Notes: a model not told the origin generated them from the letters alone. A stretch of 31,299 bases of DNA from an uncultured Lachnospiraceae bacterium (GCA_910587895.1 CAJUOE010000020.1:1-31299), one strand, 5' to 3'; positions 19,101 through 27,152 are shown, counted from the first letter of the stretch. Made by a program: numbers and translations.

Positions 19101-19250
19101 TTCTGAGAGTGTCTCACATCGCCCTTCTTCCTGAATAAGTTCTCCAGGCAGGAATATTTCGCCTGAAATTCCAAACAGAATGACCCCCAAAACCATCAAC
19201 ACAAAGATTCCCCGGGTTGCCGCTGTAATTTTCCTGCTATAACTTTTCAC
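16134..19250 (-). CDS. Hybrid histidine kinase with receiver and HPt domains
   Basis: A 1038-residue membrane sensor. Layout: N-terminal membrane segment (about 10-30), an extracellular domain (about 40-180), a 7TM-like bundle (about 182-385), HisKA with H410 in FLENMSHEIRTPINTVIG, HATPase (VADTGIGM; LGLGM), receiver with acceptor D710 in LIFMDHMMPEPDG, an acidic linker with short Glu-Thr-Met/Glu-Val repeats (about 815-840), and an HPt domain with H894 in IVAHAVKSTSLTIGA. Thus all four phosphorelay stations occur in one chain. GTG at 19250 is preceded by GAGGAG. The gene lies 57 nt downstream of gnpA and is followed by the coupled HD-GYP regulator. The ligand is unknown; the acceptor-His and Asp assignments rest on motif matches. 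Confidence 0.93.
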   Translation of the reverse strand: MKSYSRKITAATRGIFVLMVLGVILFGISGEIFLPGELIQEEGRCETLSEGWVRVLPDGSNQPVEVPGRCPADRLESVSIETVLPENLEEDTWLCTMGTWQELELLVDQVVRQRYNAEGSKPFGTNAASAYVFLQLNREDAGKVFRITSVSNSPSSGVLNTVYIGDRMAILTELAKQHGGTLFFALFLLLLSGLSILFSVVLRRFYHKEIFLEYLAWGTFLTSFWLAAGSRLRQFLFPNISVAAMLSFLAAMLALFPLLIYMDGVQRQRYQKGYVVLEFAVIANFAICTFLQVTKQVEFMETAYFTCALAGICFLYILFCIYRDYRKRQASSYRLVAVGVMLLVISAAGQLLASLLTRGNGGMILCVGLVGLLGLAIVENVRKLFYMEREKQRAVLANESKGKFLENMSHEIRTPINTVIGMDEMILRENHDPVIREYAHNINGASKTLLSLVNDVLDFSKIESGRFEIDNSSYYLSSLLNDTFHVLKARAENRHLQVRLNVDEDLPSILSGDEVRIRKVLNFLFNNSIRDTQKGIITFSAEGAWSDDGAFTLIFSVADTGIGMSEDELKKLNRGLAGPEEELYMPVGGDDLGLGMIVRFVKRMQGEIKAQSVQGAGTMFTVSFPQQVENAEPVGDLQKAYEREQEELLKPREFLKAPDAHVLSVDDNEMNLAVVRGLLKRTELQLDTAISGEDCMDYTRRKKYDLIFMDHMMPEPDGISTLHRLRQETDNPNVDTPVVALTANAVAGSREEYLKAGFDEYLSKPVMGEKLEQMLQKYLPEEKVFFEMEKKVEIAEDAGWEEILEGIHRQETDTADHPQEPQVTEMQEVQETEMQEPPQEGLISQEAGMPYCGNDEEMYLEFLKAYYEQGQEYIKKLPLLYDEENWQDYGIVAHAVKSTSLTIGAAGLSEQAKQQELAAKENRIEELKEHWEEFYLNYQGVLKEAAQMLDLEEQAEVPKEEKATEEQPSEEFLAGCRVLLTQIEGYEMSEALEQADKLLSVRAEKMLEQVREFVNDFDYDSAERCLQEWLVKWEADGK

Positions 19251-19271
19251 ATTTCTCCTCCAAATCTCTCC

Positions 19272-19330
19272 GGCTAAATCTCATACCAGGTGATTTTATC
19301 TCTGCGGTTAAATCTCATACCAGATAATTT
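19272..19330 (-). repeat. Imperfect duplication of the gnpA 3' end
   Basis: The last codons of gnpA (19306-19330) and a 26-nt copy just after the stop (19272-19297) match at 22 of 26 positions. The downstream copy would read K-I-T-W-Y-E-I-stop, and the gnpA end reads I-I-W-Y-E-I-stop. The copies are 34 nt apart and out of frame with each other, so the second is untranslated unless a frameshift occurs. Confidence 0.65.
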
Positions 19331-21464
19331 CGTTTGCTGCAAGGCTCAAGGAAAAGCTTTCTCCATCCCCCTTGTATACGGTAGTCTCCTGTGGCTCATA
19401 CGTATTATTGACCACACAGAATTTGCCGTTCTCAGGATATGCGTGTACCTCTGCGTTGTAATTGCTGCTGAACCAGCAATGCATCTTCTCTTCCCCATGA
19501 GCACTCCACAGGATGGCACGGTACAGAAGACGGCTGTTCTCAAAACTGTATGGCAGACCGCCCACATAAACCGCGCGCCCCCGTCCAAATTCATGAACGG
19601 CAAGCTGCACTTCCTTTTCCTGCTGTGCAAGCACTTTCGCGCCCTCCAATGCATAGATGTTCTTCTGGTATTCTCCAAAATCTATCTGCCCGCTGCAATC
19701 CTCCGTAATAAAATGCGCCTGCGTTTCCCAGTTATACTTATCGTAACCCAGGGTAAACCCGCGCTCTTCCTCCACGCCAAATACATTGGCAAGCTGGAAG
19801 AAACGCCCGTTGGCCTGATGCGCGCTGGGTTCTCCCACGCCAATGATGCCGCCGCCTTCATGGACAAATCTCTTCACCGCCGTCACAACTGCCTCGTCGC
19901 ACCACCATGCGCCGCCGGTGTGCGCAGTATCCGCACCGCCCACATTGATTAACACGTCAATATCCTTTAATATTTCCGGACGCTCTTTGATATCCTGAAA
20001 ACTGATGAACGATACGTCAAACGGCGCTCCGGACAGCGCTTCAATTACCCCGGCATAGGAGTAGTTCTGTTTCTGATACAGTGCGTGATGCACCATATGG
20101 CAGCCCCAGGCGCGCATCTTTCCCCAACAGTTTAAGACCGCAACGCGTTTGACACAGTAAGGCACACAGCCCTTGACATTGCCGTAAAGCTCCCGGAATT
20201 CCTCACAGACACTCTCCACATATTTCACAAAGTCCGGGAAATCCAGGGCAAGTTTCAGGTAGCCGCCATAGCCTATGCGGTCGATCGGCTTGCGCAAAAT
20301 CGCGCGCCTTGCCGTTACCCAGTTAATTTTTGCCTCTTTCACCGGGTCGCCTCCCTCGCAGAAGGTATCGGGGAAGAAATAAGGCAGCAGCCTTCCTTCC
20401 GTATATTTCACGCCCTCGATATCGCTGATGAGCCGCAGCGTAGAGCCATTTCCCACGCTCCCGACCACGGCGTCAAGGCCAATCGTGGCAAATTCCTCCA
20501 GAAACGGTTCCGTGCCAATCCAGTGGTCGCCAAGGAACATCATGGCTTCCTTGCCGCACTCATGCGTGATATCCACCATTTCGCGGGCAATCTTTGCCAC
20601 CTCCCTGCGCTGAAATGCCTGAAAATCCTGATATTCCTTTGAGGGAATCCGATACTGGCCGTTATAATAGCCCTGGTCTATGATATACTCCGGGCGGAAC
20701 GGATAACCGACTTCCCGCTCAAACTGCTCCAGGATATAAGGGCTTACCGATGCGGAATATCCGTACCAGTCCACATATTTCTCCCTTGCCTGTTCGTCAA
20801 AAATCAGCGTAAACTGATGGAAAAATGTCGTAAACCGCAGCACATTTACATAAGGATGCTCCTCGATAAACCTGCGCAAACGTTTCATCGTATAGTCATG
20901 TGTCTTCGGCTGGCGGACATCAAACGTAAGCTGATGCTCCACATCCTGCCAGTCATTTGTCACTGCATTGTACATATGCACCGGATCCCAGATAATATAA
21001 GCAAGAAAACTCACCGTGTAATCGTGAAATGACTCTGCCTGTACCACCACATCCCCGGTTTCTTCCTCGTAACGCCACCGCTTCGTGGGGACAACTTCTC
21101 CGGTCGTACGGTCTGTCACTTCCCACCAACGGGTAATATCATCCCTGGTATTCGGTTTTAACATATCCGGATAAATCCCTTTCATCAGCGGAATCCGTAA
21201 TTCCTCTGCCTCTGCCGTATAAAACGGCGTCATCACATACATCTGCTGAATTTCCTCAGGATTCGCCTTCGCCCATTCGTTGTCTTTCCTGGTTGTGTAA
21301 TATGTGGAATAAATTTTGGCGTCCACATCCTTAAGCTCCTGCGGAAAATCCGTTCCATCGCAATCCCTGACTGCATCAGCACCCCACTGCTGCATAAGTT
21401 CCAGAGTCTGCGGAATCACATCTAAATCCGTTGGTATTGTAACCCTGCCTGTTTTATTACCCAT
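19308..21464 (-). CDS. GH112 galacto-N-biose/lacto-N-biose-type phosphorylase
   Basis: A 718-residue cytoplasmic phosphorylase. Family GH112 cleaves beta-1,3-galactosyl-N-acetylhexosamine disaccharides with phosphate, giving galactose-1-phosphate and a free N-acetylhexosamine. A sister activity in Clostridia acts on galactosyl-rhamnose, so the substrate is not settled. Seen: N-terminal GRVTIPTDLD and QWGADAVRDCDGTDF; VVDRTTGEVV-like VTDRTTGEVVPTKRW; VSFLAYIIWDPVHMYNAVTNDW; DQGYYNGQYRIPSKEYQDF; and LGDHWIGTEP with the likely general-acid Asp at 313, the same number as in the characterised Bifidobacterium enzyme. Length is normal. ATG follows AAAGGAGGG by seven bases. No N-acetylhexosamine kinase, uridylyltransferase, epimerase or transporter is adjacent, unlike the bifidobacterial operon. 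A kinase cluster follows instead. Confidence 0.88.
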   Translation of the reverse strand: MGNKTGRVTIPTDLDVIPQTLELMQQWGADAVRDCDGTDFPQELKDVDAKIYSTYYTTRKDNEWAKANPEEIQQMYVMTPFYTAEAEELRIPLMKGIYPDMLKPNTRDDITRWWEVTDRTTGEVVPTKRWRYEEETGDVVVQAESFHDYTVSFLAYIIWDPVHMYNAVTNDWQDVEHQLTFDVRQPKTHDYTMKRLRRFIEEHPYVNVLRFTTFFHQFTLIFDEQAREKYVDWYGYSASVSPYILEQFEREVGYPFRPEYIIDQGYYNGQYRIPSKEYQDFQAFQRREVAKIAREMVDITHECGKEAMMFLGDHWIGTEPFLEEFATIGLDAVVGSVGNGSTLRLISDIEGVKYTEGRLLPYFFPDTFCEGGDPVKEAKINWVTARRAILRKPIDRIGYGGYLKLALDFPDFVKYVESVCEEFRELYGNVKGCVPYCVKRVAVLNCWGKMRAWGCHMVHHALYQKQNYSYAGVIEALSGAPFDVSFISFQDIKERPEILKDIDVLINVGGADTAHTGGAWWCDEAVVTAVKRFVHEGGGIIGVGEPSAHQANGRFFQLANVFGVEEERGFTLGYDKYNWETQAHFITEDCSGQIDFGEYQKNIYALEGAKVLAQQEKEVQLAVHEFGRGRAVYVGGLPYSFENSRLLYRAILWSAHGEEKMHCWFSSNYNAEVHAYPENGKFCVVNNTYEPQETTVYKGDGESFSLSLAANEIIWYEI

Positions 21465-21493
21465 AAAAAAACCCTCCTTTTCCTGTTGCTATT

Positions 21494-21522
21494 AGCATAC
21501 GAAAAAAGAAGGTTTTTTACAA
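21494..21522 (-). promoter_or_regulatory. Possible promoter for the GH112 phosphorylase gene
   Basis: On the minus strand TTGTAA, 17 nt and TATGCT lie just upstream of the ribosome-binding site, leaving an untranslated leader of about 25 nt. The spacing is ideal; both hexamers are one or two bases from consensus. The following kinase cluster may be read through from it. Confidence 0.45.
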
Positions 21523-21571
21523 GGAAAAATCTCACTTTTTATCAAACATTTATGATATTTCATCCCAGGCT

Positions 21572-22786
21572 TTACAGAAATTGTTCTCCATAACCATAAT
21601 GCTCCACGACATAATCAATATCTTTATCACCTCTGCCGCTCAAATTTACCAGAATGGAACCCTGTCCCATCTCTTTTGCCTTGCGCATTGCATAGGCAAC
21701 TGCATGGGAACTCTCAATCGCCGGGATGATTCCCTCATAACGGGACAGCTTGAAGAATGCCTCCATGGCCTCCTCGTCTGTCGCCGTCTCATACTGCACC
21801 CTGCCAATATCATGCAGGTATGCGTGCTCCGGACCCACCGAAGGATAATCCAGTCCGCTGGCAATGGAATAAACCGGAGCCGGCTCGCCCTTATCGTCTT
21901 TGAGCATAATGCTGTCAAAGCCGTGCATCACGCCGCGCTCGCCATACTTCATGGAAGCTGCATGGTCGCCCAGTTTCTCGCCTCTTCCCAGAGGCTCCAC
22001 GCCCACAATTTCCACCGGATCATTTAAAAACGGAATAAACATACCAATGGAATTGCTTCCGCCGCCCACGCAGGCACAGACCACATCAGGGTCAATTCCG
22101 GTCATTTCCCGGAACTGGTCTCTCGCCTCATAACCGACTACCGACTGGAAATCACGAACCATCAGCGGGAACGGGTGCGGTCCTAACGCCGAACCAATAC
22201 AGTAGATAGAATCTTTATAATTTTTTGCATAGGATTCAAAAGCGGAATCCACTGCCTCTTTTAACGTTTTCAATCCTGCGGATACCGGCACTACCTTCGC
22301 CCCGAGAATCTTCATGCGCGTTACATTGGGCGCCTGCTTGGCAATATCCACTTCTCCCATGTGTATCTCGCATTCCAGTCCAAAATATGCCGCTGCCGTA
22401 GCCAGCGCCACGCCGTGCTGTCCTGCACCCGTCTCAGCAATCAGGCGTTTCTTACCCATAAATTTTGCCAGAAGCCCCTCGCCCATGCAATGATTGAGCT
22501 TATGCGCCCCGGTATGGTTCAAATCCTCACGTTTCAGGTAAATCTGGCAATTTCCAATCTGCCTCGACAGACGCTCACAGTGATACACAGGCGTCGGCCT
22601 GCCCTGAAATTCCCGGCGGATTCTCCTAAGCTCGCTGATAAACTGAGAAGAGTGACAAATCGTCTGGTATGCCTCCGTAATCTCCTCAAACGCCGGTTTC
22701 AGTTCCTCCGTCAGATAAGCGCCGCCATATTCCCCGTAGCGCCCTTCCTTATCCGGATGATTTTTCAAATATGCTCTGTAATCCAT
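21572..22786 (-). CDS. trpB: Tryptophan synthase beta chain, orphan
   Basis: A 404-residue PLP enzyme that makes tryptophan from indole and serine. Seen: the PLP lysine K96 in KREDLNHTGAHKLNH, the ETGAGQHGVA substrate loop (about 118-127), the phosphate loop GGGSN (241-245), and the C-terminal SGRGDKD motif. The usual alpha-interface could not be checked. No trpA, trpC or other trp gene is present in the window, so it may work on salvaged indole or with a distant trpA. The ATG at 22786 has AAAGGAG seven bases upstream; a TTG six codons earlier would put that site inside the gene. A candidate promoter lies just upstream. Confidence 0.95.
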   Translation of the reverse strand: MDYRAYLKNHPDKEGRYGEYGGAYLTEELKPAFEEITEAYQTICHSSQFISELRRIRREFQGRPTPVYHCERLSRQIGNCQIYLKREDLNHTGAHKLNHCMGEGLLAKFMGKKRLIAETGAGQHGVALATAAAYFGLECEIHMGEVDIAKQAPNVTRMKILGAKVVPVSAGLKTLKEAVDSAFESYAKNYKDSIYCIGSALGPHPFPLMVRDFQSVVGYEARDQFREMTGIDPDVVCACVGGGSNSIGMFIPFLNDPVEIVGVEPLGRGEKLGDHAASMKYGERGVMHGFDSIMLKDDKGEPAPVYSIASGLDYPSVGPEHAYLHDIGRVQYETATDEEAMEAFFKLSRYEGIIPAIESSHAVAYAMRKAKEMGQGSILVNLSGRGDKDIDYVVEHYGYGEQFL

Positions 22787-22818
22787 AATTATTCTCCTTT
22801 TCAAAATCTCTGTTTTCT

Positions 22819-22847
22819 ATTTTAGCTTTAATTGGGTGAAATAGCAA
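22819..22847 (-). promoter_or_regulatory. Candidate promoter of trpB
   Basis: TTGCTA, a 17-nt spacer and TAAAAT on the minus strand precede trpB, about 30 nt before its ATG. No trp leader, T-box or attenuator hairpin is visible in the 113-nt gap, so no tryptophan control can be claimed from sequence. Confidence 0.5.
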
Positions 22848-22899
22848 TCAAAAATCCTGCATAAATTCTGCAACAAACAGGCTGAATTGCTACTCAATT

Positions 22900-24339
22900 T
22901 TAATAACGGATGCGCAGCCCCTTCGGATAATGGTTTTTCACGATTCCATTCTGCGCCTTTCCCCAGCCGATGGAAAGGCCGTCCACGCACACGAGCGTCC
23001 ATCCTTTCTGCCCGCTGTCGCGGGATGCCGTCTCACCGTGAAGATATTTTAACGCCTCCTCTTTCGAGGACAGCTCCACCCGCTGCCTGACTTCACCCGG
23101 ATGCAGATACAGCGCCAATGCATGGGACGGTTCAAAACGGTTCTTCTTGCAGGTACCGAGATGAAGTCCGGCACGCACTACCTTAATCCCGGACAATTCC
23201 GGCATTTCCTTTGGCAGCAGGTAAAGGTTATCGGAAAACAGCACATACCTTCCCGGACATTTCTGTTCCAAATCAATCTGCAATGCCTGTGCCTGAAAAT
23301 TCCGGAACCCGGACAATGCTTCCGCAGTCTTCGTCGTTTCTTTGCTCTTCGCACCTTTGCGGTTTTTTCTGCTGTTTGCAGATTCCACATACAGGCCAAT
23401 GATTGCTGCATCTTCCGCGTTCTGTGAACCTGTTTTTCTCATCCGCGCCAGGAAATGTCCCTCTCCGCGCAGCTTGTGGGGCCACAGGCGATAAATGCCA
23501 CTGCTTTTTGCATGGCTGAAATACTGCTCTCCAATCTCAGATATTTCTAGGGAAAACTCAGGATGTTTTTCCAGAAACTGCTGGATATTTTGCTCATTTT
23601 CCTCCGGCGCAAACGTACAGGTGGAATAAACCAGCACACCGCCGGGTTTCAGCATTTTTGCCGCATGGCTTAAAATTTCCTGCTGCCTTTTGGCACACAA
23701 AAGAACATTTTCCAGGCTCCATTCCTGCATGGCCTGCGGTTCTTTGCGAAACATCCCCTCCCCGGAACAGGGCGCGTCCACCAAAATCCGGTCAAAAAAT
23801 TCCGGGAAAAATTCTGCCAGATGTTCTGTAGATTCATTCAGCACCACCGTATTGGCAATTCCCATCCGTTCTACATTCTGCGCTAATATTTTTGCCCGGT
23901 TCGCATAGAATTCATTGGACACCAAAAGCCCCTGCCCCTGCATTTTTCCTGCAATCTGGGTCGTCTTGCCCCCGGGCGCCGCGCACAGGTCGCAGACTTT
24001 CTCCCCGGGCTGCGGCATAAGCAGCTCTACCGCCGACATCGCGCTCGGCTCCTGAATATAATATGCGCCCGCCTCATGCCATGGATGCCTGCCGGGTCGC
24101 TCATCTGCCCCGTAATAATATCCCTCCACGCACCAGGGAACCGGAGACAGTTTCCACTCCGGTTCCCGCATCATTTTCTCTTCAAAACTCTTCCTTGATT
24201 CAAACTTTAAAGGATTATAGCGAAGGCCATATTCCCGCTCTCTCTGGCAGGAGCTGAAAAAATCCTCCGCCTCCTCCCCCAGGAGTGTCTGCATTCTCTG
24301 GCAAAATTCTCCCGGTAACTTTAAATTTTCATCAATCAT
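22900..24339 (-). CDS. RsmF-type rRNA m5C methyltransferase
   Basis: A 479-residue NOL1/NOP2/Sun family methyltransferase that probably adds m5C to 16S rRNA with S-adenosylmethionine. Seen: an N-terminal domain (about 1-110); the SAM loop DLCAAPGGKTTQ (117-128); the acidic motif LVDAPCSGEGMFRKE with Cys191; the catalytic STCTFAPEENE with Cys241; and a C-terminal extension (about 300-479) with the MKP-like ELSGIKVVRAGLHLG region typical of RsmF rather than the shorter RsmB. The start overlaps the upstream PepSY gene stop by eight bases; the ribosome-binding site is weak. The target nucleotide is inferred from family. Confidence 0.88.
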   Translation of the reverse strand: MIDENLKLPGEFCQRMQTLLGEEAEDFFSSCQREREYGLRYNPLKFESRKSFEEKMMREPEWKLSPVPWCVEGYYYGADERPGRHPWHEAGAYYIQEPSAMSAVELLMPQPGEKVCDLCAAPGGKTTQIAGKMQGQGLLVSNEFYANRAKILAQNVERMGIANTVVLNESTEHLAEFFPEFFDRILVDAPCSGEGMFRKEPQAMQEWSLENVLLCAKRQQEILSHAAKMLKPGGVLVYSTCTFAPEENEQNIQQFLEKHPEFSLEISEIGEQYFSHAKSSGIYRLWPHKLRGEGHFLARMRKTGSQNAEDAAIIGLYVESANSRKNRKGAKSKETTKTAEALSGFRNFQAQALQIDLEQKCPGRYVLFSDNLYLLPKEMPELSGIKVVRAGLHLGTCKKNRFEPSHALALYLHPGEVRQRVELSSKEEALKYLHGETASRDSGQKGWTLVCVDGLSIGWGKAQNGIVKNHYPKGLRIRY

Positions 24340-25060
24340 AAATATGTTCCACTTCGAAATCTAAAATCTTACCAGTTCTGGCATCAATTACCACTTCGTA
24401 TTCATACATTCCTTTCATAATTTCGACTTCATAGACAGGCACTCCGTCGTCATAATCAAAATCAACCTTTATTACCGTCCCAGCCCCTGTTTTCTCCAGT
24501 GCGATGGCCTTTGCCTTCTCTTCGCCGATATATTTGTTATTCGACTTTTTCAGTAATTCCCATTCATACTCCAGCACTTTGCCGGTACGCGCATGTATCT
24601 TTAACTCGTACTTCTTCTTTCCGGTCTTCATTTTGACCCTGTACATATCAATGCCATCGCTGTACTTTCTCATTACACTGGTAATCTTCGCATTTTTCAC
24701 CTGTTTCTTCGCCAGTTTCTTTGCTTTGCTGATGCTGATGAGTTTCCCTCTGCCCCTTCTCACATGCCAGGAATAGATCTCCCATTCATATGAGATCAGT
24801 TTCCCATCAGAGGCGCGATAAGCAAGATTGTATTCTTTCTTTCCTTTGGAAAGTTCCACTTCATAGATAAATTTTCCGTCTTCATAATCCTGTTCCACTT
24901 TATGGATGCTTGCGCCTTTTACCTGTTTCTTTGCCAGTTTTTCCACCTGCCTGACAGACGTAATTCCTTTTGCCTGCACGGTACTCGGCACAAAACAAAC
25001 CGTTGTAAATACCAGGCAGATGATTAACATAATGATCCCTGAGTTTCTAAGTTTTTTCAT
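24332..25060 (-). CDS. Secreted triple-PepSY protein
   Basis: A 242-residue exported protein of unknown function. It has a signal peptide (about 8-30, ending VQA-KG) and three repeats of a PepSY-like unit. Each repeat has an A-K-K-Q-V or A-K-A-I-A helix, an acidic D-Y-E-D-G/Y-S-D-G/D-Y-D-D-G turn, and the closing A-R/D-G/T-G-K-(I/V)-x-x-(F/Y)-E strand. The last repeat ends in ILDFEVEHIYD. PepSY domains often act as inhibitors or chaperones of proteases. The ATG at 25060 has AAGGAGG eight bases upstream. It follows the chemotaxis-receptor gene by 50 nt and overlaps the methyltransferase start. Confidence 0.85.
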   Translation of the reverse strand: MKKLRNSGIIMLIICLVFTTVCFVPSTVQAKGITSVRQVEKLAKKQVKGASIHKVEQDYEDGKFIYEVELSKGKKEYNLAYRASDGKLISYEWEIYSWHVRRGRGKLISISKAKKLAKKQVKNAKITSVMRKYSDGIDMYRVKMKTGKKKYELKIHARTGKVLEYEWELLKKSNNKYIGEEKAKAIALEKTGAGTVIKVDFDYDDGVPVYEVEIMKGMYEYEVVIDARTGKILDFEVEHIYD

Positions 25061-25110
25061 AGTACATTCCTCCTTGTCATTGAAATTTAAATGTTGATAC
25101 CATTCCTGTT

Positions 25111-26850
25111 TTAAACCTTAAATTTCCCTACTTCCTCATTTAGCTGGTTTGCAATATCCAAATTAGAATTGGCTTCCTCACCAATTCCACCCACATTGTT
25201 TGTCAAGTCAACGGATTTCTCCGTCACGCTGCTTACTCCCTGCGCGCTCTCGCTCACGGCAATCCTGAGATCTCCTATCGCAGTCTTAATCATGTCCATC
25301 TGTTCCTTCAACTGCTCGCTCTCCTCTGCAAATTCCCGCATCATCTCATTCATCTTCCCGACGTCGCCCTGATATGTCTCACTGACCTGAAGCAGCCTGC
25401 CATATCCGCCCATCGCCGTTTCGTTCATGAAATGAACCATTTCTTCCGCTTCCCCTGCCAGTTCATCCACTGTTTTTATGACATCAGCTGTCACTTTCTG
25501 TATCTCCGTTGCCGCCTGCGCAGAATTAAGGGCAAGCTTTCCAATCTCATCCGCAACTACTGCAAATCCTCTTCCTGCCTCTCCTGCCTTTGCGGCCTCA
25601 ATGCTTGCATTTAAAGAAAGAAGGTTTGTCTCCTCCGTAATATTGATGATATTCTTCGTAAGTTCACGCACCTCTTCCACTGCCCTTGATTTCTCAATCT
25701 TCCTCTGAAGCGCCTGCGCCATTTCAGCAGCCTGCAATTTCGCATCCTGCTGCTCCCTGACTGCTTTTTGATATATTGACCCAGCATGTTCCATAATCTG
25801 TCCGGAAGATCTGTTCCCATTCTCTGCCTGGCTGTAAATTCCTTCTATCAGCTCAAAGATCTGTACAATCGCTTCATTCACCTGATCCAGGGAAGAACTG
25901 GATTCCTCCATCGCCGCGCTCATCTGCTCCATGGTTGCGGAGACATCCGTAATGCTCATTTCGGCATGAGCCAGATCTTCCGCTATAATCGTAGAGGAGC
26001 CGTTTAAATGTCTGGAGCCTTTCGAGATATTGAGCATGATATTTCTTATATATGCCAAAAGTTCGTTTACGTTATTCGCAATCAGCTCCATCTCATCGCC
26101 CGTATGGACTTCAAGCCTCTGCGTCAAGTCCCCTTCGTTATTCACCAGCTCATAAATCTTCTGGTCCACAGCACGCAGACTCTTAACAATTGCGGTAACA
26201 ATAATATTGATAATCAATAGCACGACCACCATACAGATTACCGTAATACCTGCAATCTGCCACAGAATCGTATTCAGGCGCCCTACAACACCGGACGCAT
26301 CATAATCACAGCCCACAATTCCCACAACCCGTTCTTTGCTGCCATCCATAACCGGCATATACGCAGAAATCAATTCTCCGTTCTCTGTGTAATCAATGTA
26401 ATCCTGTACATATCCCTCACCAGCAAATACTCCCTGTAGTTCCTGATAAGACGTTTCAAACGGCTCCCCCATCTCAACACAGCTTTCTGTCTCATCCGAA
26501 TCAATTCCATAATAGACCTGCTTTCCGTCTGTATATAAGGTATACAGATATTTAATGCCGCAATCCTGGCGTACATCTCTCATAGTAGATAACATTTCCC
26601 CGAACCCTGGACTCTGAGCGCCCTCCTGCGTAATTTTCTCCAACGCATCTCCATCAATGACTTTCACAGAAATTTTGGCGGCCATCTGCGCTTCTTCCAC
26701 ACCCATCGCTATCAGCCCATCCTTCGTGCGCATGTAAGCGCTAACGCCCATAACCACGCATAATGCCATAATCAGGATACTGGCAGGAAGTAAAATTTTA
26801 CTGCGGATACTCAGACCCCTCGTTCTCTTTTTCATCTTCAATTTCTTCAT
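25111..26850 (-). CDS. Methyl-accepting chemotaxis protein
   Basis: A 579-residue receptor. Two membrane segments (about 18-40 and 196-222) bracket an extracellular Cache-like sensor. A HAMP-like region follows (about 223-275) and then a coiled-coil signalling domain with the conserved tip ITEETNLLSLNASIEAAKAGEAGRGFAVVADEIGKLA (about 404-440). Family knowledge: the tip contacts CheA and CheW. No C-terminal NWETF-like tether for methylation enzymes is seen. The ligand is unknown. No che genes are nearby, so it probably joins a distant array. The ATG at 26850 has no strong ribosome-binding site; a second ATG is five codons in. Confidence 0.94.
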   Translation of the reverse strand: MKKLKMKKRTRGLSIRSKILLPASILIMALCVVMGVSAYMRTKDGLIAMGVEEAQMAAKISVKVIDGDALEKITQEGAQSPGFGEMLSTMRDVRQDCGIKYLYTLYTDGKQVYYGIDSDETESCVEMGEPFETSYQELQGVFAGEGYVQDYIDYTENGELISAYMPVMDGSKERVVGIVGCDYDASGVVGRLNTILWQIAGITVICMVVVLLIINIIVTAIVKSLRAVDQKIYELVNNEGDLTQRLEVHTGDEMELIANNVNELLAYIRNIMLNISKGSRHLNGSSTIIAEDLAHAEMSITDVSATMEQMSAAMEESSSSLDQVNEAIVQIFELIEGIYSQAENGNRSSGQIMEHAGSIYQKAVREQQDAKLQAAEMAQALQRKIEKSRAVEEVRELTKNIINITEETNLLSLNASIEAAKAGEAGRGFAVVADEIGKLALNSAQAATEIQKVTADVIKTVDELAGEAEEMVHFMNETAMGGYGRLLQVSETYQGDVGKMNEMMREFAEESEQLKEQMDMIKTAIGDLRIAVSESAQGVSSVTEKSVDLTNNVGGIGEEANSNLDIANQLNEEVGKFKV

Positions 26851-26977
26851 CTCTTTTCATCTGATACAAGTTTATAGAAATAATTCCCATTGTGATTGCT
26901 ATAATTTCCGCATTTCACAAAACATCCTTATCAAAGTATATCACGTCTCAAAATGGAATACAATTGATGTATTTTCC

Positions 26978-27016
26978 AAAAATAAAATGACCCCGAAAAA
27001 CTAACGTTTCCGGGGT
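26978..27016 (-). terminator. Rho-independent terminator after tRNA-Cys
   Basis: A GC stem ACCCCG/CGGGGT, extended inward, and a short loop sit directly downstream of the tRNA-Cys 3' end. On the minus strand they are followed by a T-rich run (27 nt of stem-loop, then TCATTTTATTTTT). The plus-strand arm is also followed by TTTATT, so it may work both ways. Confidence 0.75.
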
Positions 27017-27023
27017 TTATTAG

Positions 27024-27095
27024 AGGCGCAGACCGGATTTGAACCGGTGAATCAGGGTGTTGCAGACCCATGCCTTACCACTTGGCTACTGCGCC
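27024..27095 (-). tRNA. tRNA-Cys (anticodon GCA)
   Basis: A full cloverleaf: acceptor strands GGCGCAG and CTGCGCC, D-arm GCC...GGC, anticodon loop CTGCAAC with GCA at 27061-27063, T-arm ACCGG-TTCAAAT-CCGGT, discriminator U. The 3' CCA is not encoded. It has its own promoter and a terminator after it. Confidence 0.97.
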
Positions 27096-27123
27096 GTATT
27101 TACTTTTCCGACTGTCCTAGGCT

Positions 27124-27152
27124 ATTTTAACAAATACTTTCCCATTCGTCAA
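27124..27152 (-). promoter_or_regulatory. Promoter of tRNA-Cys
   Basis: TTGACG, a 17-nt spacer and TAAAAT lie on the minus strand in the 107-nt gap between the two tRNA genes. The tRNA-Cys can thus be transcribed independently of tRNA-Glu. Confidence 0.7.

Noticed and set aside
22787..22899. trp leader or T-box upstream of trpB
   Set aside because: No tryptophan-rich leader peptide, T-box motif or competing hairpins found in the 113-nt gap.
26851..26980. c-di-GMP riboswitch or sigma-D promoter before the chemotaxis receptor
   Set aside because: I saw neither the conserved GEMM core nor a TAAA-15-CCGATA-like pair; no convincing promoter was assigned.
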